From assembly GCA_050031985.1 (NCBI GenBank), contig JBNAIG010000025.1:111143-175142 (forward strand): a stretch of DNA of 64,000 bases, given 5' to 3'. This DNA comes from SZUA-368 sp028533045 (GTDB taxonomy: Bacteria; Spirochaetota; Spirochaetia; DSM-2461). The notes beneath the pieces were generated by a model. It did no database searches. It saw only the letters and a list, made by a program, of their open reading frames with translations, and was not told the DNA's origin. This document shows positions 18,427 through 27,000 of the stretch, one piece after another (the first letter of the stretch is position 1; each line of letters opens with the position of its first letter). Both the position numbers and the translations under genes were made by a program.

Positions 18427-18455
18427 ATTATCGGACAGCATTACGATGTTGTCAA
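18427..18455 (-). promoter_or_regulatory. Strong promoter of the higB-higA operon
   Basis: On the reverse strand TTGACA (18450-18455), 17-bp spacer, GATAAT (18427-18432). Only five bases separate the -10 box from the higB ATG, placing the predicted transcription start at or next to the start codon. Confidence 0.65.
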
Positions 18456-18461
18456 TAGATA

Positions 18462-18476
18462 TTACCTTTTAGGTAA
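18462..18476. promoter_or_regulatory. Perfect palindrome, likely HigA operator
   Basis: TTACCT-TTT-AGGTAA is a perfect inverted repeat with 6-bp arms. It lies between the divergent promoters at 18427-18455 and 18484-18512, an ideal place for the HTH antitoxin to repress both directions. The palindrome is visible; the binding protein is inferred. Confidence 0.55.
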
Positions 18477-18483
18477 ATAATTA

Positions 18484-18512
18484 TTGACGATATGTCAAAG
18501 ATTTTGTATATT
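18484..18512 (+). promoter_or_regulatory. Divergent promoter for the small basic protein transcript
   Basis: TTGACG (18484-18489), 17-bp spacer, TATATT (18507-18512). Transcription would begin near 18519 and run through a leader of about 160 bases, with a GTATA/TATAC and a CTGTC/GACAG stem-loop, to the small gene at 18683 and the terminator at 18824-18852. The leader contains no other convincing gene. Confidence 0.5.
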
Positions 18513-18682
18513 AAGTATGTGAGAGCACAAAAAAAGCTCCACCCGTATAATATACAGAATGAAGCTCTATGTTTATTTGCACCATAACAATAGCAGTTAC
18601 GAATTCTTCTGTCAATTCTGGACAGTCACTAGTGCGTTGCTTAGTGGTATGTATACGAAGCATTAAAATAGAGGTAACCTCG

Positions 18683-18817
18683 ATGGCTACTAAAACTGTA
18701 CCTGTGAAAAGGCACAAGAGAACGACCCCGTCATCTCCTGCCCATCCCGGACCCGGAAGAAAGCCCGGTCCGAAGACTGTACCAGTCCGTCCTCATAAGA
18801 GGAAGAATCCGTCGTAG
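18683..18817 (+). CDS. Small basic Pro/Lys-rich protein with internal repeat
   Basis: 44 residues, starting MATKTVPVKRHKR behind GAGGT. The first third (KTVPVKRHKR) is repeated at the end (KTVPVRPHKRKNPS), joined by a Pro/Gly/Ser linker. Charge is strongly positive, with almost no acidic residues. Comparable K-x-V-x-V-x-x-H-x-R motifs occur in small bacterial proteins and protein tails of unknown role. A longer in-frame start exists upstream (18569), but only the 18683 ATG has a ribosome site. It has its own predicted promoter and terminator, so I think it is real. It sits divergently from higBA inside the restriction locus; DNA or RNA binding is a guess from charge. Confidence 0.55.
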   Translation: MATKTVPVKRHKRTTPSSPAHPGPGRKPGPKTVPVRPHKRKNPS

Positions 18818-18823
18818 GATTTG

Positions 18824-18852
18824 CCGGGTGTGGTTTCCATGCCCGGTTTTTT
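18824..18852 (+). terminator. Rho-independent terminator after the small basic protein gene
   Basis: CCGGGTGTGG pairs with CCATGCCCGG across a three-base loop and is followed by TTTTTT. It ends the rightward transcript where it meets the convergent gene ending at 18851. Confidence 0.75.
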
Positions 18853-19318
18853 ATACAATTCCATCGTTCTCTGCCTGCTTATAATCAATTATCATATGTT
18901 TTAGAAAATCTTTCTCTGTAATTTTAGTCTTAGGAAAACCCATATCTTTTCGGATTGCAATCATTATCTTTGCCAGATAAGTTAAACTATTTTGCTTTAT
19001 TCTTGCGGCTTGAGTCCACTCGTAAAAAATCTGAATAACTTCATCTGAGCCATAAATGAGAATATCCTTATTAATCTCAACGATGGTTGTATTGTCATAA
19101 GGCTTATCTTTATTCCCATTCTGAGCATTTGATATTAAGGCAAAAAACAGATCCATTATTTTCATATAAACGGCATACTTCTTTTCAGAAAGGGTTTTCT
19201 CAATATTCGTGCGTTTTTCTCTTTCATGCTTATATAACCACCCTAATCCTGCCAATCCGGCAAGAAGAAAAGGGGAGAGGAATGCTAAAATATCTAATAT
19301 AGAAATTGCTTCTTCCAT
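18851..19318 (-). CDS. Membrane-anchored protein of unknown function in the hsd locus
   Basis: 155 residues. One N-terminal transmembrane helix (about 8-30) is followed by a basic KHEREKR stretch and a helical cytoplasmic domain of about 120 residues. GGAGG precedes the ATG. It starts 16 bp downstream of hsdS, so it is probably the third gene of the hsdM-hsdS operon. No recognisable domain. One-pass membrane proteins with short helical domains are frequent near defence systems, but I cannot assign a mechanism. Composition is AT-rich like higBA. Confidence 0.65.
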   Translation of the reverse strand: MEEAISILDILAFLSPFLLAGLAGLGWLYKHEREKRTNIEKTLSEKKYAVYMKIMDLFFALISNAQNGNKDKPYDNTTIVEINKDILIYGSDEVIQIFYEWTQAARIKQNSLTYLAKIMIAIRKDMGFPKTKITEKDFLKHMIIDYKQAENDGIV

Positions 19319-19334
19319 TTAATCCTCCATTTTG

Positions 19335-20459
19335 TCATGAGAACAGCTCCCCTTTGAATGCTCTCTGCATTAAACTATTGTAGTTGTTTTTCATCTCATC
19401 CAGGGATTGCTGCATGAGGGATTTCTGGGCTTCGATTTTTTGAATTTTTCTGATAAAATTATTTTGCTCTTCTATTGTCGGTACAGGTATTAAAAATTTT
19501 TTGATTTCTTTTAAATGTAAATCAGGAACACCAATCCCTTTTATTGATCGTACTGCTTGTCTATAAACAAAGGGAATCTTCATCACTTCTCTAAGGTAAA
19601 CACTTTTAATGATTTCTAATCTAGGTTTAATTAATGCAACACTAACATATAAACTAAATTCTTTATCTGAATCTACAATTGCAGGAATCCCGTATCTTGC
19701 TCCAACTTTTGTATAAAGGATATCTCCTTTTTCAGGTTTGCATCTTTTAATATATTTTTCATGAGAATCAGGAGAAATAAATTTACAATCATCGAATATT
19801 AAAGAACCCGTTCCAATGTCCTTAACTGAAATAAATGGGACACCTTCTCCTGTATAGTCTGGTTTGCTATGTACTCCATCAGTTATTTTCGTAGTAATCT
19901 CTTCTAATTTCCTAACCTCCCACCCCATCGGATTCCCAACCGGATCCCCAAACATATCATAAAAAACACTCTGAACCAGCTCATCTAAAAGCCGAATCTG
20001 CTCCCCACGTAAATCAATAAGCTCCCGAGCCTTATCCAGAACCCGAACAATCTTCTTCTGCATGGGGAGGGGGGGGAGAGGGATTTTGAGATCAGCAATA
20101 TCGTTATATTTCATGTAGTTAGTTGCAGAACCAACCTCTCTTCTCTTTACGTGTCTATACCATTTATGTTTTAAAAAGTAGTACATAAATCGCACATTGC
20201 ATTTAATTTCAGATAGTACATAAGTTCTTTGGTAAGCTTCTGCTTTCCCTTTATGGTAGAAGACTTCTCCTAGATTAGCACCATTACCAGGTAAAAGGAT
20301 AAGTTCACCATCAAAGCTATATGTATTTGATTGAAGCTGATTAATTCCGCAAGTGAAAAACTTATATTGGCCATCCTCGACAGCATGATTTGCATCATAT
20401 TTTCCTGTTTTTATTATGGAAATCTCAGATATCTTTTTACTTTCCAATTTTCTCCCCAA
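19335..20459 (-). CDS. hsdS: Type I restriction-modification specificity subunit
   Basis: 374 residues with two target-recognition domains, each followed by a long helical conserved region. The first is near 1-130, ending in PLPPLPMQKKIVRVLDKARELIDLR. The second is near 180-340, ending IPVPTIEEQNNFIRKIQKIEAQ and a C-terminal helix. The S subunit determines the bipartite DNA target of the methylase and nuclease. Its start overlaps the hsdM end by 23 bp. The two recognition domains are distinctly AT-rich, while the central spacer has the composition of hsdM, consistent with domain shuffling. Confidence 0.92.
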   Translation of the reverse strand: MGRKLESKKISEISIIKTGKYDANHAVEDGQYKFFTCGINQLQSNTYSFDGELILLPGNGANLGEVFYHKGKAEAYQRTYVLSEIKCNVRFMYYFLKHKWYRHVKRREVGSATNYMKYNDIADLKIPLPPLPMQKKIVRVLDKARELIDLRGEQIRLLDELVQSVFYDMFGDPVGNPMGWEVRKLEEITTKITDGVHSKPDYTGEGVPFISVKDIGTGSLIFDDCKFISPDSHEKYIKRCKPEKGDILYTKVGARYGIPAIVDSDKEFSLYVSVALIKPRLEIIKSVYLREVMKIPFVYRQAVRSIKGIGVPDLHLKEIKKFLIPVPTIEEQNNFIRKIQKIEAQKSLMQQSLDEMKNNYNSLMQRAFKGELFS

Positions 20460-21906
20460 TGAGTTCTTTTAGCTCCTTCAAGCCTTCAGATATATTATCT
20501 TCAAACTCCTCAATCCGCCCCAAAATCCCCCCGGGCTCATCATACTCCACCTCATCATACTCAATCTCCTTATACCGATTGATCGACAAGTCATAATCAT
20601 TCTCAACAATCTCACTCTTGGGAACAAAGAATGACGCCTCCGTCCTCTTCCGGTCTTCCTCCCCGTCAAGATTATGATACCGGGCCACAATATCCCCAAT
20701 ATCATTCTCCTCCACGGGCTGGCGCTTATCATCCAGGGAGAAACCGTCCGCCTTCATATCGTAGAACCAGACCTTGTCGGTCCCGCCCGCTCCGGTTTTG
20801 GTGAAGATCATAATAGCCGTGGAGACACCCGCGTAGGGTTTGAACACGCCGCTGGGCATGGAGATAATGGCGTGGAGTTGATGGTTTTCTACGATCTCTT
20901 TGCGGATGGCCTTGTGGGCGCCGGAACTGCCAAAGAGCACTCCGTCGGGCACAATGGAGGCTGCCCGTCCCCCTGTCTTGAGGATGCGCAGGAAGAGGGA
21001 AAGAAAGAGCAGCTCCGTCTTCTTGGTCTTAGTGACTTTGAGCAGATCGGCGGAGACCGCTTCGTAGTCCAGGGAGCCCTTGAAGGGGGGATTGGCCAGA
21101 ATCAGGGTGAACTTGTCCCGGTCCTTATTTACCTCCGAGAGGGAGTCCCGGTATTCGATATTGGGACTTTCCACCCCGTGGAGCATCATGTTCATCGCCC
21201 CGATCCGCAGCATGGTGCTGTCCATGTCGTATCCGTGGAACATGCCGTTGCTGTAGTGCTCCTTCACCTCCTGTATAGTGTGGAGGTTGTCGTTATGTTC
21301 CACCAGATACTCCCCGGCGGCCACCAGGAATCCGGCGGAACCGGCGGCGGGATCGATGATGATGTCCGACGTGGTGGGAGCCATCAGGTCCACCATCATT
21401 TTAATGATATGCCGGGGGGTGCGGAACTGGCCGTTGGTTCCGGCCTGTGATATTTTGGAAAGGAGGTGTTCGTAAAGATCACCCTTGGTATCCTTGTCCT
21501 TGAGGGGGAGCGATTCCACATTGGTGATGATCTTCTCCAGCATCTGAGCGGTGGGGATCATGAAAATGGCGTCCTTCATGTAGGTGGAATAGGCCGATTC
21601 CTTGTTGCTGTCCATGGTCTTAATGAAGGGAAAGACCTTGTTCTGCACCGTATCGAACATGGCAGCGGCATCCATCTGCTTAAAGTTCTTCCAGCGCAGT
21701 TCGGGCTTGTCTTCCGGGAAAATCGGATGGACTGCCGTTCCCAGAAGAGTCGCGTTGGCTTCGGAATCGCTCTGCTTGTCGTCGAGGCTTTTAATGTATA
21801 TGAGGTAGGTGAGCTGTTCTATGACGGAGAGGGGATTGGTAATGCCCCCGGTCCAGAATATTTCCCAGATTTTATCAACTTTGTTTTTCGTTTCGCCGGT
21901 TATCAT
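20437..21906 (-). CDS. hsdM: Type I restriction-modification DNA methyltransferase subunit
   Basis: 489 residues, normal for HsdM. A helical N-terminal HsdM_N domain (about 1-130) precedes the N6-adenine methylase core. The core has SAM motif I DPAAGSAGFLVAAGEY and catalytic motif IV ILANPPF. It methylates adenine in the target chosen by HsdS and is needed for restriction. It is the first gene of the locus. A good promoter lies only six bases before the ATG and no Shine-Dalgarno is visible, so the mRNA may be leaderless. Both catalytic motifs are intact. Confidence 0.93.
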   Translation of the reverse strand: MITGETKNKVDKIWEIFWTGGITNPLSVIEQLTYLIYIKSLDDKQSDSEANATLLGTAVHPIFPEDKPELRWKNFKQMDAAAMFDTVQNKVFPFIKTMDSNKESAYSTYMKDAIFMIPTAQMLEKIITNVESLPLKDKDTKGDLYEHLLSKISQAGTNGQFRTPRHIIKMMVDLMAPTTSDIIIDPAAGSAGFLVAAGEYLVEHNDNLHTIQEVKEHYSNGMFHGYDMDSTMLRIGAMNMMLHGVESPNIEYRDSLSEVNKDRDKFTLILANPPFKGSLDYEAVSADLLKVTKTKKTELLFLSLFLRILKTGGRAASIVPDGVLFGSSGAHKAIRKEIVENHQLHAIISMPSGVFKPYAGVSTAIMIFTKTGAGGTDKVWFYDMKADGFSLDDKRQPVEENDIGDIVARYHNLDGEEDRKRTEASFFVPKSEIVENDYDLSINRYKEIEYDEVEYDEPGGILGRIEEFEDNISEGLKELKELIGEKIGK

Positions 21907-21912
21907 GGAAAA

Positions 21913-21941
21913 AGGATAGAGTAATCACCGGTAGCTGTCAA
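21913..21941 (-). promoter_or_regulatory. Predicted promoter of the hsdM operon
   Basis: On the reverse strand TTGACA (21936-21941), 17-bp spacer, TATCCT (21913-21918). The -10 box ends six bases before the hsdM ATG (21906), so the transcript would start at about the initiation codon. Confidence 0.6.
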
Positions 21942-21950
21942 TGAAATTAA

Positions 21951-22084
21951 AAGAGCGGCTCCTTTACCCTCAAAGAGCTACTCTTTTACGCTTGGGTCAG
22001 TACTCTTTAAGGCTTAGTTCAATACTCTTTAAGTCTTAGGCCAGTACTCTTTTAACCTTAAAGAGCCGCTCTTTTAAGCGTAAA
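21951..22084. repeat. Array of six 22-bp tandem repeats, copy 1
   Basis: Read on the reverse strand, six units of 22-24 bp follow each other. Each has a TAAG-type lead, the core TTAAAGAG, and then either a CTCTT arm, making AAAGAG...CTCTTT a small palindrome, or a TACTGAAC-like arm. The array begins ten bases after the terminator of the HU-like/DUF4469 gene and ends just before the hsdM promoter. A second array occupies the same place relative to the paralogous gene (63017-63127). Confidence 0.8.
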
Positions 22085-22093
22085 TCAGGGCCT

Positions 22094-22123
22094 AAAAAAT
22101 CCCTCCGGGACAAGCCCGAAGGG
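22094..22123 (-). terminator. Rho-independent terminator of HU-like/DUF4469 gene 1
   Basis: On the reverse strand CCCTTCGGG pairs with CCCGGAGGG (one G-U pair) across a five-base loop and is followed by ATTTTTT. It lies about 20 bp after the gene's stop codon. Confidence 0.8.
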
Positions 22124-22144
22124 TGGGGGTTCGTACCTGGCACT

Positions 22145-22843
22145 TTAACTTATGGTTAAACTATTATCGTAGGTACCCTGATTGGCTTTGGCTCCTTCCC
22201 CGATGACCACGGAAATCGAGTATTCCCCCGCTTCCAGGTTGTCCGGAAGAAAACAGAGAATCGACCGGCCCTTAACCTGGTAGATCTTGCCTACGGCGAT
22301 TTTGTCCGTTTCTCCTTCCCGGGTCAGGTAGACGCGGGTTTCCCGGTTCTCCTCGGTAAAGTTACCTCCCTTTAGTCCAATGAGAGCACCCGATGCCAAA
22401 TCGTCACGAAGTTCCTGGCTTTCATAATCAAAAACCTGACGGATGAAAGGTTGGGACTGATTGGGGTCCACATGTTCCACTTGGGCGTTTTTAATCAGAT
22501 CGGCCTTGAAGTCGTCCGCCGGCTTGATGTTCACACACACCTTATGTCGGGTGGAATCGAAGCTATCGTCGGAGGAGACAAAGCTACCCCTAATGCTTAC
22601 ATTTGCCTTAAAGAGGTCTGTTTTGACGGGGAAGCCCGAAAGAATCTGTTCCATAACGGTCTCTTTAAGAAGGTCCATTACTACCAGGGTGTCCTGGCGG
22701 GTGACGGTGGTATTCTTCCCCAGCATGATGTTTATCAGCTCCTCCTGTTCGACGGTCTTTTTTTTGACCACGTTTGCCATGTACCTGTTTTCTTCGGAAG
22801 TACTCAAATAATTTTCTCTCAGATAATAATCAATCGCTTTCAT
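22145..22843 (-). CDS. HU-like DNA-binding domain protein with DUF4469 Ig-like C-terminus, copy 1
   Basis: 233 residues from ATG 22843, which has AAGGAG nine bases upstream. The N-terminal ~120 residues (EEELINIMLG-like helix, then VMDLLKETVMEQILSGFPV) match the HU-type DNA-binding family found with DUF4469. The C-terminal part (LKGGNFTEENRETRVYL ... GEYSISVVIGEG) fits DUF4469, an immunoglobulin-like fold. Such proteins occur in several copies in spirochaetes and Bacteroidetes; function is unknown, DNA binding or architecture presumed. A paralogue very similar along its whole length lies at 63187-63849. The leader holds several stem-loops, one abutting the ribosome site. Confidence 0.8.
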   Translation of the reverse strand: MKAIDYYLRENYLSTSEENRYMANVVKKKTVEQEELINIMLGKNTTVTRQDTLVVMDLLKETVMEQILSGFPVKTDLFKANVSIRGSFVSSDDSFDSTRHKVCVNIKPADDFKADLIKNAQVEHVDPNQSQPFIRQVFDYESQELRDDLASGALIGLKGGNFTEENRETRVYLTREGETDKIAVGKIYQVKGRSILCFLPDNLEAGEYSISVVIGEGAKANQGTYDNSLTIS

Positions 22844-22857
22844 TTTCTTTACTCCTT

Positions 22858-22870
22858 GGGGCATCGCCCC
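22858..22870 (-). promoter_or_regulatory. Stem-loop abutting the ribosome site of the HU-like gene
   Basis: On the reverse strand GGGGC-GAT-GCCCC ends exactly where the AAGGAG ribosome site (22852-22857) begins. Further upstream are a GTAAG/CTTAC stem (about 22885-22904) and a GGGGA/TCCCC stem (about 22936-22950). Together they make a structured leader that could set expression level. Confidence 0.4.
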
Positions 22871-23012
22871 GGTTTGTTTTTTTGTAAGTTCGGCCGTGCT
22901 TACATATACTACCTACGAGCGAAAAGGGGATATTGTCCCCAAATTGGGAAAAAAAAGTAAAAAAAGTTTTAAAAAATCCTTCGGGAGCTGCCAGAATAAG
23001 GTTTTACAATCA

Positions 23013-23043
23013 TTTTACACAGCATTTTGTAAAAATGTGTTAT
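23013..23043 (+). promoter_or_regulatory. Promoter with overlapping dyad upstream of the RND efflux operon
   Basis: TTTACA (23014-23019), 18-bp spacer, TGTTAT (23038-23043). A dyad TTTTACA (23013-23019) / TGTAAAA (23028-23034) covers the -35 box and the spacer, and another TTTTACA copy lies at 23002-23008. This arrangement suggests repression by a dimeric regulator. No regulator gene is adjacent. Confidence 0.45.
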
Positions 23044-23074
23044 CCTGTTTCATGTTTCGTTCACAGGAGAGAAC

Positions 23075-24007
23075 ATGAAAAACAGAGCCGATTTTATCTT
23101 TAAAGCGATTGTTACAGGGGCCATTCTCATAAGTCTGATTATCATGGTGGGGGGAGGTAAACCCAAGGAGAGCGACTCCCGCTCCCGTCCCTCCGGTAAA
23201 TCTTCCGCTCCCCGGGAGACTCCGAGCCAGGCCGTGGAAGCCTCTACCGCTACTATCCGCACCGTGTCCAACTACATCAAGGTAAACGGGGATATGACGG
23301 CCCGGGCGGAAATCAGCATCTACCCCGATACGTCGGGCAGAATCATCGGCTTGAACGTTTCCGAAGGGGATTCGGTCCGTTCCGGTCAGACTGTGGCTGT
23401 GGTGGATCCCTCCCTGCCGGGGCAGAAATTCGCTCCCAATAGTGTTTATGTTCCCGTGGGCGGGACGGTGTTGGCCATCAACTCCCATGTGGGAGATAAG
23501 GTGAGTCCCAGTACGGCTCTTATGACCGTGGGGGACCTCTCCGATCTGGAACTGATTACCTATGTGCCGGAGAAGTTCGCCGGTTACGTTAAGACCGGCC
23601 TCCCGGCGGAAGTGACCTTCGCTGCTTTTAAGGACCGCACTTATACCGCTCTGATTGACGAGGTGGGAACGGTGATTAACCCGGCCTCCCGCACCCTTGA
23701 GGTCACCCTTAAGCTGACCGGGGAGAATCCTCAGGTTAAGCCGGGTATGTTCGCCGCGATTAAGCTGGTCACCGAACAAGCCCCCGAGGCGGTGGCCCTT
23801 CCCTCGGAGGCCCTTTTTACCTACTACGGGAAGGATTCGGTCTTTGTTATTACAGCCGAGGGGAAGGCGGAGCGGCGGGAGGTCGTCCTTGGCCTGAGTT
23901 CTCCCGATTTTGTGGAAATCCTTTCCGGCGTAGAAGCGGGGGAGACGGTGGTGACCGCGGGCCAGTCCCTTCTGAAAGAGGGTTCCCCGGTCCATGCGGT
24001 GGAGTAG
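23075..24007 (+). CDS. RND efflux periplasmic adaptor (membrane fusion protein)
   Basis: 310 residues. An N-terminal membrane anchor/signal (about 8-27) precedes a barrel-sandwich (lipoyl-like) domain: ISIYPDTSGRIIGLNVSEGDSVRSGQ and the returning half VYVPVGGTVLAINSHVGDKV. A beta-barrel region and a membrane-proximal domain ending VEAGETVVTAGQSLLKEGSPV follow. The long alpha-helical hairpin is nearly absent, so this is a short adaptor. It links the inner-membrane pump encoded 3 bp downstream to an outer-membrane channel that is not in this operon. GGAGA precedes the ATG. Confidence 0.9.
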   Translation: MKNRADFIFKAIVTGAILISLIIMVGGGKPKESDSRSRPSGKSSAPRETPSQAVEASTATIRTVSNYIKVNGDMTARAEISIYPDTSGRIIGLNVSEGDSVRSGQTVAVVDPSLPGQKFAPNSVYVPVGGTVLAINSHVGDKVSPSTALMTVGDLSDLELITYVPEKFAGYVKTGLPAEVTFAAFKDRTYTALIDEVGTVINPASRTLEVTLKLTGENPQVKPGMFAAIKLVTEQAPEAVALPSEALFTYYGKDSVFVITAEGKAERREVVLGLSSPDFVEILSGVEAGETVVTAGQSLLKEGSPVHAVE

Positions 24008-24010
24008 GTC

Positions 24011-27000
24011 ATGAATATCGCCGAATTATCCGTTAAGCGCCCTGTGGCCATCCTTATGTTCTATGTTCTCATCTGTACCATTGCGGCCATCTTTGTGCCC
24101 CAGCTGGCGGTGGATATGTTTCCCTCCACCGAGTTCCCCCGGCTCTCCGTTTCCTGTTCCTACGACGGGGCTGGGCCGGAGGAGGTGGAGCTGAATATTA
24201 CCGAACCTCTTGAGGACGCTCTGGCCAGTCTGGAGGATCTGGAGGAGATTACTTCCACCAGCTATGAGGGGAGGAGCCGCATTCGGCTGGCCTACGGTTA
24301 CGACAAGGATATGGATGAGGCGGCCGATCAGGTTCAGTCCGTACTGGACGGCATGGGAAACCGCCTCCCCGACGACGCGGACGAACCGACTTTGCGCCAG
24401 TACGACCTCTCCTCCCGGCCTATTATGAGGCTGGTCGTCACCGGTAACGTTCCCATCGAAGAACTCAAGGAACTGGCCGAGGAAGTGGCCCAGCCCATGC
24501 TGGAGCGGGTGCCCGGTGTGGCCGAGGCGGAAGTGAGAGGGGGCCGGGATCCCATTGTGGAGGTCTCCGTCTCCGCCAACCGGCTGGAAGCTTACGGGCT
24601 GACCATGACCCAGGTGGCCTCTTCTCTCAAATCCCAGAATATCCAGATGTCTTCGGGCAGCCTGACTTCGGGACAGATGGACTATCTCGTAAGGACCGAC
24701 GAGGAGTTTGACAGCCTGGAAGAGATTCGCCAGTGCGTGGTTAAGACCGTCTCCGTCCCCGCCCTGTCCGGTTCGGTGAACCGGTCCAATGTGGTGCGCC
24801 TGGAGGATATCGCCGAGGTGTACGAGAGTTACGAAAAGGGGGGTGACACGGCCTACGTTAACGGCATTCCCAGTGTTATGCTCCGCATCTCCGACGAGTC
24901 CGACGCCAACAGTATTCAGGTTTCCCGGGGAATCCACGACGCCCTTCAGTCTATTAACGAAGAGCTCCCCCAAGGAGTCAGTCTAGTCATCACCCAGGAC
25001 GACACCTCCATTACCGCTTCCAGCATGAATCAGGTATATTCGGCCGCCTATCAAGGGGTTCTTCTGGCGGTCATCATCATTTTCCTTTTTCTGCGCAGCT
25101 TCAAGAGCACCCTGGTTATCGCCTTTTCCCTGCCCATTTCCATACTCATCACTCTGGCCTGCATGTATTTTATGGACCTGACCTTGAATATGATGACCAT
25201 GTCCGGGCTGATTTTGGGGGTGGGGATGATTGTGGACTGCTCCATCGTTATCCTGGAGAACATCCACCGCTACCGGGAGCGGGGGGCCAAGGCGAAGGTC
25301 GCCGCCGTTCTGGGGAGCCGGGAGATGTTGTCCGCCATTATCGCCTCTACCTTGACTACCCTGTGCGTCTTTATTCCGGTGCTTCTTTTTAAGAGCGATT
25401 TGGAGATGATGGGGGAGATGTTCGAGGAGCTGGTTATTACGGTGGTTATCTCCCTTATCTGTTCCCTTTTTGTGGCGGTGACCCTGGTTCCCTCCCTCTG
25501 CGGGGGCTTCCTTACCCTTAATACGCGGGTGCAGAAACCTTTGAAAAACCGATTTCTCAAGCTGATGGACGACGGGGCGGAAAGGGGGCTTGTGGGGCTG
25601 GAACAGGGCTATCGGAAGGCTCTGGACCTGGTTCTGAACAACAAACTGATTACCCTGGTGCTGGTGAGTACCCTCTTTCTTCTGGCGGTGCAGCAATTTG
25701 GCAGCCTGGGGATGAATATGAATATGCGGGTCACCACCGACGACAAGGTGAGCATTAACTTAACCATGCCCGAAGGAACCACCGGGGACGTGACAAAGGA
25801 GAACCTCTTTGCCATGGCCGCCATTATAGAAAAAGAGGTGAAGGGCTACGAAAATATCATCATTGAGGCGGACGACGACCATACGGGGAGCATCGAGATA
25901 AATCTGCCCGATCCGGACGAGCAAATCCAGTCCACCGGGGAGATTATGACCCTGCTGCGAAGCTACCTGACCGAGTTCCCTTCGGCCACCTTTCTCTTTA
26001 CCGCCGGTAAGCGCTTTGGGAGCAAGTCCGCCGTGGATATTTCCATCCTCACCGACGATGTGGACCTCTCCGACAGGATTGCCGAGGAGATTGTGGAGAT
26101 TCTTCGCACCGTCCCGGATGTGCTGGACCCGGTTTCCAGCCTTGAATCGGGCGGGCCGGAACTGCAGATAGCCGTGGACCGGGACCGGGCCGCCGCTCTG
26201 GGTGTTTCCATTAGCACCCTGGGGAGCGAAATAGAGGCCCTTCTGGACGGGGTGACCGCCACCACCTTCCGAATGGACGGCGAGGAGCTGGACATTAACC
26301 TGGTACTCGATGAGGAGGACCGGGCCAGCTTGACCGATCTCTCCTCCTTCTACATCAGCTCCCAGAACGGCCGAATCCCCCTCTCCAACGTGGCCGAACT
26401 GACCGAGAGCCGCTCCCCCAGCTCCATTGCCCGGGAGAACCGGACCCGTATTATCCATGTGACTGCCGACGCTTCGGCCACCGCCGCCGTGTCGGAATTG
26501 ACTCCCCTGGTCAGATCCATCCTTGAGGAACAGCTCGTTCTCCCCGACGGAGTGGAACTGGCCCTGGGAGGGGAGTATACCCAGATGCAGGAGTTTAACG
26601 CGGCCCTGCTCATCATTGTGCTTGTGGCCATTTTCCTCGTCTTCGGTGTAATGGCCGCCCAGTTCGAGTCCCTATTGGACCCGTTTATCATCCTCTTTTC
26701 CATCCCCCTCCTGCTCATCGGCGTTTCCGCCATCTACAAGATAAGCGGCCAGCCCTTTAGCACCTATGCAGCGGTGGGAATTGTGGCCCTGGTGGGGATC
26801 GTGGTAAACAACGCCATCGTACTGGTAGACTACACCAATACCCTGCGGGGACGGGGAATGGCCTTGCGCGAAGCCTGCCTGGAAGCGGGCGCCCACCGCA
26901 TGCGGCCTATACTCATGACCAGCCTCACCACCATCCTGGGAATGGTGCCCATGGCCTTCTTCCCCGGAGAAGGGGCGGAGCAGATTCAGCCCATCGGGCA

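Noticed and set aside
21951..22084. CRISPR array
   Set aside because: The 22-bp units are contiguous, with no unique spacers, and no cas genes are present.
22970..23000. AAAAAATCCTTCGGGAGCTGCC as another copy of the HU-module terminator
   Set aside because: Only the first bases resemble it; no complementary arm follows, so no stem forms.
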